The position numbers and the translations under genes are program-made. From CAZMNF01 sp964567595 (GTDB taxonomy: Bacteria; Bipolaricaulota; Bipolaricaulia; RBG-16-55-9), in contig CAZMNF010000053.1 of NCBI GenBank assembly GCA_964567595.1, positions 1 through 13,308 on the forward strand: a DNA stretch of 13,308 nucleotides, written 5' to 3'. Positions 1 through 6,030 of this stretch are shown here, piece by piece. The notes under the pieces were generated by a model. That model saw only the letters and a program-made list of their open reading frames with translations. It was not told the origin of the DNA and ran no database searches. Position 1 is the first letter of the stretch. Every line of letters starts with the position of its first letter.

Positions 1-199
1 GTTCGCCCAGACATTGGGCGCCACGATCGACGAACGGTCCAACTCGGTTCGATCGGGGGTCAATGGGTGTCCACTCGAGTGGGTCAACGCCAGTGGCGGA
101 TTACGTTGATATCTTGGGGCCTGGCCGCGCTCAGCGCGGTGGTGACACGACGGGCCGGTCTCGTCTGATCGTGGCGAATCGATCCGACGACGCGACAGC
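1..199. other. left-edge region downstream of glyA, no clear gene
   Basis: No convincing complete gene is visible in this stretch. One minus-strand reading frame runs off the left edge from a TTG at base 63. It has good G/C third positions and a GAGTGG seven bases upstream, so it might be the first ~21 codons of a gene lying outside the window, but this is weak. A plus-strand frame that ends at a TGA at 107-109 is equally possible as the tail of an off-window gene. A perfect 6-bp hairpin (arms 125-130 and 134-139, loop TCA) lies about 60 bases past the glyA stop. It has no T-tract on either strand, so I do not call it an intrinsic terminator. Confidence 0.3.
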
Positions 200-1474
200 T
201 CAGACGGCTTGGCGCGCGGGTGCCGCGTAGACGGGAAAGCGCTCGCAGATCCCCTGGACCTGCTCGCGGATCGTCTGGATCATGGCCTCGTTCTCCACGT
301 CATCGAGCACGTCGACGATCCACTCGGCCAGTTCCTGGCTTTCGGGCTCCGTGAATCCACGCGTGGTGATCGCCGGCGTGCCGAGGCGCAGGCCCGAGGC
401 GATCGACGGCGGCTGCGGATCGCCCGGCACGGCGTTCTTGTTGACCGTGATGTGCGCTCGCTCCAGGGCGGCCGAGGCCGCCTTGCCCGTGATCCCCTTG
501 TTGATGAGATCCACGAGGAAGAGATGGTTGTCCGTGCCGCCGCTGACGACGTCGTAGCCCCGCCCGATGAGCACCTCCGCCATGGCACGCGCGTTCGCCA
601 GCACTTGGCGCTGGTGGTCAACGAACTCCGGCTGGAGGGCTTCCTTGAGCGCCACGGCCTTGGCGGCAACCACGTGCATGAGCGGCCCGCCCTGCGTGCC
701 GGGAAAGACGAGCGAGGAGAATTTCTTGGTGATCTCGGGATTCTCGCGTGCCAGGATCAGCCCGCCGCGCGGCCCACGCAGCGTCTTGTGGGTGGTGGTC
801 GTCACCGCGTCGGCGTGCGGGATCGGGTTCGGATAGACGCCGGCCGCCACCAGGCCGGCCACATGGGCCATGTCGACGACGAAGTACGCCCCGACCTCAT
901 CGGCGATCTCGCGGAAGCGGGCCCAGTCGATCACGCGCGAGTAGGCGGAGAAGCCGGCAATGATCAACGACGGCTGGTGCTGGCGAGCAAGACGCGCGAC
1001 GTCATCGTAGTCAATCTCGCCCGTGTCGGGATCGATGCCGTACTGAACAGCATGGAAGTGTTTCCCCGAGAAGTTGGGCGCGGCGCCGTGCGTCAGATGG
1101 CCGCCGTGATCCAGGCTCATCCCGAGGATCGTCGCGCCCGGCTGGACGAGCGCGTAGTAGACGGCCGCGTTCGCCTGCGAGCCGGAGTGGGGTTGGACGT
1201 TGGCGTAGTCGGCCCCGAAGAGTTCCTTGGCGCGGTCGATGGCCAGTTGCTCGGCCACGTCGACGTACTCGCAGCCGCCGTAATAGCGCCGGCCCGGATA
1301 CCCTTCGGCATACTTGTTGGTCAAGACGGTCCCCTGGGCTTCCAGCACGCGCGGGCTGGCGTAGTTCTCCGAGGCGATCAGTTCGATGTGGGCTTCCTGA
1401 CGGCCCTGCTCGCCTTGCAGCGCCTCCCAGAGTTCGTCGTCGTAACCGGCAATCCGCATGTCGTCGCTGAACAC
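200..1474 (-). CDS. glyA: serine hydroxymethyltransferase
   Basis: This cytoplasmic PLP enzyme interconverts L-serine and glycine while moving the serine hydroxymethyl carbon onto tetrahydrofolate. The 424-residue length is normal for bacterial SHMT (about 410-430). Visible signatures are the N-terminal IELIASENYAS block (residues 30-40), the GYPGRRYYGGCEYVD block (58-72), the cofactor-binding Asp201 in DMAHVAGL, and Lys230 in TTTTHKTLRGPRGG, which carries the PLP Schiff base. The start is GTG at 1474: the mRNA has AAAGGGAG ending ten bases upstream, whereas the ATG six codons in (1459) lies too far from that SD. A strong promoter sits at 1594-1622, giving a leader of about 113 nt. The gene is divergent from serC and serA, which make serine, so the locus covers serine synthesis and its entry into one-carbon metabolism. 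Long open frames on the opposite strand are shadows. Confidence 0.98.
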   Translation of the reverse strand: MFSDDMRIAGYDDELWEALQGEQGRQEAHIELIASENYASPRVLEAQGTVLTNKYAEGYPGRRYYGGCEYVDVAEQLAIDRAKELFGADYANVQPHSGSQANAAVYYALVQPGATILGMSLDHGGHLTHGAAPNFSGKHFHAVQYGIDPDTGEIDYDDVARLARQHQPSLIIAGFSAYSRVIDWARFREIADEVGAYFVVDMAHVAGLVAAGVYPNPIPHADAVTTTTHKTLRGPRGGLILARENPEITKKFSSLVFPGTQGGPLMHVVAAKAVALKEALQPEFVDHQRQVLANARAMAEVLIGRGYDVVSGGTDNHLFLVDLINKGITGKAASAALERAHITVNKNAVPGDPQPPSIASGLRLGTPAITTRGFTEPESQELAEWIVDVLDDVENEAMIQTIREQVQGICERFPVYAAPARQAV

Positions 1475-1593
1475 GTCGCGTCCACTCCCTTTGACGGCGG
1501 ACTACGGTCTCCCGGCCAGACTCCGTGCGGGACAATGTGCCTTCGCTGCCCGCCGGGCGGGGCCGAACGGGGATCCGCGACCGTCGAGCGCGA
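1475..1593 (-). promoter_or_regulatory. glyA 5' leader, about 113 nt, structured
   Basis: The stretch between the predicted transcription start (about 1587) and the glyA GTG is very GC-rich and can form short hairpins, for example a GCCCG/CGGGC pair around 1548-1560 and a GTCT/AGAC pair around 1517-1531. glyA leaders in other bacteria sometimes carry ZTP (pfl) or tetrahydrofolate riboswitches. I could not fit either consensus here, so I record only a leader long enough to hold an RNA element. The SD is at the distal end, about ten bases before the start. Confidence 0.35.
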
Positions 1594-1622
1594 ATCGTAC
1601 CATAGGGGGATAGAGAGGTCAA
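1594..1622 (-). promoter_or_regulatory. sigma70-type promoter of glyA
   Basis: Read on the minus strand, the -35 box is TTGACC (1617-1622, 5/6 to consensus) and the -10 box is TACGAT (1594-1599, 4/6). They are separated by exactly 17 bases. The predicted start of transcription is near 1587. It lies at the border of the AT-rich island and points at glyA. Confidence 0.75.
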
Positions 1623-1932
1623 GAGTTGATCTACAATCAGTTAACGCAAGCCTGCTTAATGGTGTGTGGCGTATTTGCCCTATCTAAGTATCGAGATATT
1701 CTGGATGAGCAATCAATGCCGATAGAGCACCGATCAATTGGAATTGTGAAATGTTTTCCTCATGATCCCGATGTTCAACCAGCTATTTTCTACGATACCA
1801 ATACGCCTTGATTTCGCAATTGTTGGCAATTACGACGTTTCGATCTGAAAACTTGCGCCGTCAGTAGCTCCGCTGTCAAGGCGCTCGCAAGAGCTTATGA
1901 AGCGAAACTTCGATTCTCTCTCGTTAGGGGAA
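1623..1932. other. AT-rich intergenic island
   Basis: This block separates glyA from the serC promoter. By hand count, bases 1621-1860 are about 42% G+C, against a strongly GC-rich coding background on both sides. A 61-codon frame (1626-1811, plus strand, TTG start with GAGAGG seven bases upstream) is open here, but its codons are AT-rich, unlike every neighbour. Its apparent SD coincides with the glyA -35 box, and I recognise nothing in the peptide. It could be a chance frame, a decayed gene or recently acquired DNA. Two small hairpins occur at its right end: GCTC-GCAA-GAGC near 1883-1894 and GAAG-CGAAA-CTTC near 1899-1911. Confidence 0.4.
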
Positions 1933-1941
1933 TGCTATAGT
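1933..1941 (+). promoter_or_regulatory. extended -10 promoter for serC-serA
   Basis: TGC followed by TATAGT (1936-1941, 5/6 to the -10 consensus) makes an extended -10 element facing serC. At the usual distance the -35 region is poor (ATTCTC at 17 bases), as is common for extended -10 promoters. Transcription would begin near 1948. That leaves about 275 nt of leader before the serC start chosen here. Confidence 0.5.
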
Positions 1942-2223
1942 GGCGGAAACTTTGGGGGATCGTGTGCCGTGTGTTCGGGTCAGGACGGAAACAGAACTAG
2001 CGGTCGGACGGTTTGAGACCAGCCGTGAGCTGCCTGCCTCAACAGAACGTCACCGCGACGAAGAACGGGCATGACCAGTGCTTACCGAGCCGGACGACGC
2101 CTCAACGGGAGCTGGATCGATCGCCTTCCGTATCGGCAACGATGCCGGCTTGGACTGTCCCCGGCCAAGCCCGAACTCCGACCGCGATCGGGACATCCCC
2201 CGCAAACCGGAGGTCGTTTCCTA
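1942..2223 (+). promoter_or_regulatory. long serC leader ending in a strong SD
   Basis: About 275 bases lie between the predicted serC transcription start and the TTG initiation codon at 2224. Several frames are open (for example from 2013 and 2071), but their peptides look like high-GC shadows. The SD GGAGGT at 2209-2214, nine bases before the TTG, fixes the translation start. I looked for T-box, c-di-GMP and cobalamin riboswitch signatures and found none that fit. The length leaves room for an attenuator or an unrecognised RNA element. Confidence 0.4.
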
Positions 2224-3318
2224 TTGTCTGGACCGCACAACTTCAATCCGGGGCCGGCCGCGCTGCCCTCATCCGCTCTGGAGCAGGCCCAGGCGGAGCT
2301 GCTTGACTTCCAAGGGACCGGCATATCGATCCTGGAGACAAGCCATCGCAGCCCGACATACGAGCGGGTGCACAACGAGGCCATCGAGCGGCTGCGCCGG
2401 CTGCTCGGGCTGGACGAATCGTTCACGGTGCTGTTCATGGGGGGTGGTGCGCGCGCTCAGTTTGCGCTCGCCCCGATGAACTTGCTCGGTCCCGACCAGG
2501 CGGCCGAGCACATCGTTACGGGAAAGTGGAGCGAGGTGGCGCTCGAACAGGCCCAGAAGGTCGGCTGCGCCCGCGAGATCTGGTCGAGTGCGGCGACCGG
2601 CCACGACCGCGTTCCGGGTCCCTCCGAGATCGAGCCGAGCCCCGACGCCGCCTACGTCCACCTCACCAGCAACAACACAACGAGCGGCACCCGGTTCGCG
2701 GAACCGCCGGCGGTTGACGGGATTCCGCTCGTGGCCGACATGACCTCGGATCTGCTCACCCGGCCGCTCGATCTCGACCCGTACGGGCTGATCTACGCCA
2801 GCGCCCAGAAGAACGCCGGCCCGGCCGGCGTCACGATCGTCGTCGCCCGCACGTCCCTGTTGGACCGTGCTTCCACGGAACTTCCGGACATGTTCAGCTA
2901 CGCGGCGATGCACCAGAAGAATTCCCTATTGAACACGCCACCCGTCTTCGCCATCTACCTGGTCAGCCTCGTCGCCGCCCATCTCGAGGCCGAGGGCGGT
3001 CTCGTCGCTCAGGAGCAACGGAACGCTCGCAAGGCCGAGCTCGTCTATGACGCCATCGACGCATCAAATGGCTTCTATCGGGGTCATGCCCAGCCCGAGA
3101 GCCGCTCGCCGATCAACGTCACCTTTCGGCTACCGACGGAGGAACTGGAGTCTCGATTTGTCACGGAGAGCGCCGAGGCCGGCCTGATCGGCCTCAAAGG
3201 CTACAAGACAATCGGCGGGATCCGCGCCTCGCTCTACAACGCCGTCTCGCTGGCGGACGTGCAGGCGCTCGTTGAGTTCATGGATGATTTCCAGCGTCGC
3301 CACCGGGCCGAGGCCTGA
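2224..3318 (+). CDS. serC: phosphoserine aminotransferase
   Basis: This cytoplasmic PLP class V aminotransferase converts 3-phosphohydroxypyruvate plus glutamate to O-phosphoserine plus 2-oxoglutarate, the second step of the phosphorylated serine pathway. The diagnostic SerC N-terminus (HNFNPGPAALP, residues 5-15), the ETSHRSP block (38-44), the GGGARAQF block (73-80), Lys196 in YASAQKNAGPAG (PLP lysine) and the GGIRASLYNA C-terminal block (331-340) are all present. I start the gene at TTG 2224 because GGAGGT lies nine bases upstream and the family N-terminus begins there. This gives 364 residues, the usual SerC length. The frame stays open back to an ATG at 2071, but the extra 51 residues do not resemble any SerC. 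The gene is followed after 117 bases by serA, which makes its substrate. Confidence 0.96.
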   Translation: MSGPHNFNPGPAALPSSALEQAQAELLDFQGTGISILETSHRSPTYERVHNEAIERLRRLLGLDESFTVLFMGGGARAQFALAPMNLLGPDQAAEHIVTGKWSEVALEQAQKVGCAREIWSSAATGHDRVPGPSEIEPSPDAAYVHLTSNNTTSGTRFAEPPAVDGIPLVADMTSDLLTRPLDLDPYGLIYASAQKNAGPAGVTIVVARTSLLDRASTELPDMFSYAAMHQKNSLLNTPPVFAIYLVSLVAAHLEAEGGLVAQEQRNARKAELVYDAIDASNGFYRGHAQPESRSPINVTFRLPTEELESRFVTESAEAGLIGLKGYKTIGGIRASLYNAVSLADVQALVEFMDDFQRRHRAEA

Positions 3319-3435
3319 CGCCCGGGAGGTTTCTGACGGCTGCGAAGGACGAATCAAGACGTGGCTGAAGCGTTCACGCAGCTTGTGGGCTTTCAATCAA
3401 CGGAATTGAGCAATGATCGATAAAGGAGGATGGAG

Positions 3436-5196
3436 ATGAGTTCCGAATCTCGGTATCCGCGGGTGCTGATCTGTGATCCCATCGACGATGCCGGCATTGA
3501 CATGCTCCGCGAGCAGGCGGAGGTCGAGGTCAAGACCGACCTGTCCCATGAGCAACTGCTGGCGACGATCCCCGATTACGAGGCGATGGTCGTGCGCAGC
3601 AAGACGAAGGTCACCTCCGAGGTCATTGAGCACGGGATCAACCTGAAGGTGATCGGGCGCGCCGGCGCCGGCCTGGACAACATCGACGTCGTCGCCGCGC
3701 GCGAGCACGGGATCGCCGTCGTCAACAGCCCGGACGCCAACACGTTGGCCGTCGCCGAGCATACCCTGGGATTGCTGTTGGCCCTGGCCCGTCGGCTGCC
3801 GCGCGCCGACGTCACCCTCAAGTCGGGCGAGTGGGCGAAGAAGCAGCTTTTGGGGGCGGGCCTGGCCGGCAAGACGCTCGGCATCGTCGGATTCGGACGC
3901 ATCGGGCGCCAGGTGGCGCTTCGGGCCGAGGCGTTCGGCATGCGCGTGCTGGTCAACCAGCGTCGGGCCACCCCCGAACTCGACCTGAATGCCGACGTCG
4001 AGCCCGTCGATCTGTCGACGCTGCTGGAGCGGTCGGACTTTGTGACGTTGCACGTGCCGCTCAACGACGAGACCCGGGGCCTGATCGGCGCCGAGGAGCT
4101 GGCCCGCATGAAGCCGTCGGCCTATCTGATCAACACTGCAAGGGGCGCCGTCATCGACGAGGATGCCCTTCTGAACGCGCTGGACGAGGGCGAGATCGCC
4201 GGCGCCGCGCTGGACGTCTTCAACGTCGAGCCGCCGACGGACACCGCGTTGATCGGACACGAGCGCGTCATCGCCACGCCCCACATCGCCTCCAGTACGG
4301 AAGATGCCCAACGCGCCGCGGCCACCACCATCGCCGAGGCGATCCTGGATCGGCTCCAGGACGTCGAGGTCCACGGCGTCCTCCCCGTGCGAGTTGTCCC
4401 CGTCCAGCAGGTCTTTCCCCATGAGCAGGTCGATGGCAAACGCCTCGACCGGATGGCCGACCGATTGCGTGAAGAACGCCATCTGCGCAACCCGCCGGTC
4501 GTGACCGAGATGGACGAGGGCTACATGGTGCTGGACGGCGCCACGCGCCTCGCGGCGGTCGACCAGCTCGGCTGCCGCGACGTCGTCGTCCAGGTCGCAC
4601 CGCCGACGGCGGAATTGGACCTCGGCACGTGGCACCACGTGGTCTGCGGGATCGACCGCGATGCCCTGTTTGAATGTCTCAACGAGCTGTCGCTAACGCA
4701 CCTCACCAACGCACGGACCGAGGGACACGAGGAGGCAAGCCTGGAGGAGTTGCTCGCCTACGGCGGCCTCTGCATTGTGGAGACGGTCGACGGCGATGCC
4801 TACTCCGTCCAGCCGCGGCCGAACGTGGACTGGATCGACGCCCTCAACGAGCTGACCCAGGCCTATCTGGACGCCGCGACAGTCTCGCGCACGCTGGAGA
4901 CCGACCGCATCCGCCTGGCGCACCAGTATTCGGACATGACCGCTGTCGTCGTCTTTCCCGAATACACCGTCAGCCAGGTGCTCCAGGTGGCACAGACCGG
5001 GAAGCGCTTTCCGGCCGGCATCACGCGGTTCATCATTCCCGAGCGCGTGTTGCACGTCGACGTCGAGCTCGACCTCCTCACGGCCGACACGCCGCTGCAC
5101 GAGAAGAACCGCCAGCTCCACGAACGACTGCGGGAGAAGAATCGCCAAGGAGAAATTCGCTACTACGCCGAGTCGATCTATCTGCTCGATTCCTGA
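3436..5196 (+). CDS. serA: 3-phosphoglycerate dehydrogenase fused to a SerK/SbnI-like serine kinase domain
   Basis: Residues 1 to ~315 form a D-3-phosphoglycerate dehydrogenase core (3-phosphoglycerate + NAD+ to 3-phosphohydroxypyruvate). It has the Rossmann loop GFGRIG at 152-157 and the catalytic residues Arg236 (INTARGAVID), Glu265 (NVEPP) and His283 (TPHIASS). The ASB and ACT regulatory domains of typical 525-residue enzymes are absent. Residues ~316-586 instead look like the ParB/sulfiredoxin-fold free-serine kinases, SerK of Thermococcus and SbnI of Staphylococcus. Shared features, compared from memory, are PHEQ (328-331; Glu330 aligns with the catalytic Glu of both), a VLDGATR block (365-371) and a late PAGITRF block (526-532) followed by a charged RYY..S..L tail. 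The start is ATG 3436, six bases after GGAGG; the in-frame ATG at 3430 abuts that SD. The gene probably forms an operon with serC. The dehydrogenase call is near certain; kinase activity is inferred. Confidence 0.93.
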   Translation: MSSESRYPRVLICDPIDDAGIDMLREQAEVEVKTDLSHEQLLATIPDYEAMVVRSKTKVTSEVIEHGINLKVIGRAGAGLDNIDVVAAREHGIAVVNSPDANTLAVAEHTLGLLLALARRLPRADVTLKSGEWAKKQLLGAGLAGKTLGIVGFGRIGRQVALRAEAFGMRVLVNQRRATPELDLNADVEPVDLSTLLERSDFVTLHVPLNDETRGLIGAEELARMKPSAYLINTARGAVIDEDALLNALDEGEIAGAALDVFNVEPPTDTALIGHERVIATPHIASSTEDAQRAAATTIAEAILDRLQDVEVHGVLPVRVVPVQQVFPHEQVDGKRLDRMADRLREERHLRNPPVVTEMDEGYMVLDGATRLAAVDQLGCRDVVVQVAPPTAELDLGTWHHVVCGIDRDALFECLNELSLTHLTNARTEGHEEASLEELLAYGGLCIVETVDGDAYSVQPRPNVDWIDALNELTQAYLDAATVSRTLETDRIRLAHQYSDMTAVVVFPEYTVSQVLQVAQTGKRFPAGITRFIIPERVLHVDVELDLLTADTPLHEKNRQLHERLREKNRQGEIRYYAESIYLLDS

Positions 5197-5205
5197 GAAG
5201 CTGCA

Positions 5206-5246
5206 GAGATGGTCGATCGATCACCGTAACTCGGATCGACCATCTC
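5206..5246. repeat. 13-bp perfect inverted repeat after serA
   Basis: Ten bases past the serA stop, the arm GAGATGGTCGATC (5206-5218) is perfectly complementary to 5234-5246, with a 15-base loop. No T-run follows on either strand, so it is not a classical intrinsic terminator. It could be a U-less terminator, an mRNA-stabilising 3' hairpin for the serC-serA transcript, or an operator. The rest of 5197-5407 carries no convincing gene. Confidence 0.65.
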
Positions 5247-5309
5247 GCGGAGGTCCCTGAGCGTCGCCGACTCAATGTCCGCAAGTTTTGCCCATGTCGC
5301 GGCAATCGC

Positions 5310-5338
5310 TTGACCCTGCTTTCGTGGTGATCCGTAAT
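5310..5338 (+). promoter_or_regulatory. possible promoter of the peroxiredoxin gene
   Basis: TTGACC (5310-5315), the same -35 hexamer as at glyA, lies 17 bases before CGTAAT (5333-5338), a weak -10 that lacks the conserved second-position A. A second -10-like hexamer, TACGAT, sits at 5372-5377 without a good -35. Either could drive the gene that starts at 5408. Confidence 0.28.
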
Positions 5339-5407
5339 CGCATGAGGTGGTACGCTCGCAATCCGTGACCATACGATGGGGCGATCCTTTAACGGAGGAG
5401 TGAGTTC

Positions 5408-5896
5408 ATGGCCCTTGATATCGGCCAACCGGCCCCGGATTTCTACGGCATGCGCGCCGACGGCGAGAACGTCGACGAGTTCCGACTGAGCGAGCACCTT
5501 GACCAGACGAACATCGTGTTGGCCTTCTTCCCGCTGGCGTTTACGAGCGTCTGTACCGACGAGATGTGCACGTTCCGCGATCAGCTCGCCCGGTTCAACG
5601 ACCTGAACGCCCAGGTCTACGGGATCAGCGTGGACAGCCCGTTCGCGCTCAACGCCTTCATCCAGCAACAGGGGCTGACGTTTCCCCTGTTGAGCGACTT
5701 CAATCGCGAGATCAGTCGATCCTTCGGCGTGCTCCACGAGGACCTGATGGGCCTGCGCGAGATCGCCAAGCGCAGCGTGTTCGTGCTCGACCCCCAGGGC
5801 GTCGTTCGGTACCGCTGGGTCTCCGACGACCCGGGCCAAATGCCGGACTTCGACGCCGTGCGGGCAGCGCTGAGCGAGCTTCAGCCGTCGGCGTGA
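5408..5896 (+). CDS. peroxiredoxin, two-cysteine PrxQ/Bcp-like spacing
   Basis: This thioredoxin-fold, thiol-dependent peroxidase would reduce hydrogen peroxide or organic hydroperoxides in the cytoplasm. The PxxxTxxC active site is visible as Pro42, Thr46 and peroxidatic Cys49 in FFPLAFTSVCTDEMC, and Arg122 (KRSVFVLDPQG) is the conserved active-site Arg. Cys54, five residues after Cys49, has the spacing of the resolving Cys in PrxQ/Bcp enzymes. The surrounding FFPLAFT sequence is closer to AhpE-type proteins, so the subfamily is uncertain. At 162 residues it is full length. The ATG at 5408 has GGAGGAG ending seven bases upstream. It has no signal peptide. It stands alone between serA and the secreted PKD protein, with a hairpin upstream and a palindrome downstream. 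Confidence 0.94.
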   Translation: MALDIGQPAPDFYGMRADGENVDEFRLSEHLDQTNIVLAFFPLAFTSVCTDEMCTFRDQLARFNDLNAQVYGISVDSPFALNAFIQQQGLTFPLLSDFNREISRSFGVLHEDLMGLREIAKRSVFVLDPQGVVRYRWVSDDPGQMPDFDAVRAALSELQPSA

Positions 5897-5907
5897 CACA
5901 CCGTACG

Positions 5908-5935
5908 GTGAAGCGGGGCGCGAACGCGCTAGACT
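5908..5935 (+). promoter_or_regulatory. weak promoter candidate for the PKD-protein gene
   Basis: GTGAAG (5908-5913, 3/6) lies 16 bases before TAGACT (5930-5935, 4/6). A second -10-like element, TGC-TAGTCT (6010-6018), directly precedes the SD and would start transcription at about the translation start. Neither is strong. Confidence 0.22.
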
Positions 5936-5975
5936 GCGCGTGGCGGAACGAGGTCGGGAGCGTGCGTTCTCGCGA

Positions 5976-5991
5976 AGGGACGCGCGTCCCT
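5976..5991. repeat. 16-bp perfect palindrome upstream of the PKD-protein gene
   Basis: AGGGACGCGCGTCCCT is its own reverse complement. It is nested in a looser dyad with CGCGA at 5971-5975 and TCGCG at 5998-6002. It sits between the peroxiredoxin stop and the SD of the next gene, downstream of the TAGACT box. It may be a dimeric-repressor operator or a transcript hairpin; no T-tract follows. Confidence 0.5.
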
Positions 5992-6030
5992 GGCGCCTCG
6001 CGCCGGACGTGCTAGTCTGGAGGTATGGGC

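Noticed and set aside
125..139. Intrinsic terminator after glyA
   Set aside because: The perfect 6-bp GC stem has a 3-base loop but no T-tract on the glyA-sense strand.
1475..1590. ZTP or THF riboswitch before glyA
   Set aside because: There are short matches such as GGTCGCGGA and a CCGCCC block, but their order, spacing and flanking stems do not fit the consensus structures as I know them.
209..1687. 492-codon open frame on the plus strand, antisense to the whole of glyA
   Set aside because: It mirrors the codon structure of glyA, a certain gene, and its peptide is Arg/Val/Asp-rich shadow sequence with no family features. Long antisense frames are expected in GC-rich DNA.
1626..1811. 61-codon AT-rich frame as a real gene
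   Set aside because: No recognisable product, unusual codons, and its supposed SD is the glyA -35 box. It is kept only as part of the island description.
2071..2223. N-terminal extension of serC from ATG 2071
   Set aside because: The 51 extra residues resemble no SerC. The conserved N-terminus begins right after TTG 2224, which has a perfect GGAGGT SD.
5178..5372. 64-codon minus-strand frame between serA and the peroxiredoxin gene
   Set aside because: It overlaps the serA end and the 13-bp inverted repeat, has only a distant SD, and matches nothing recognisable.
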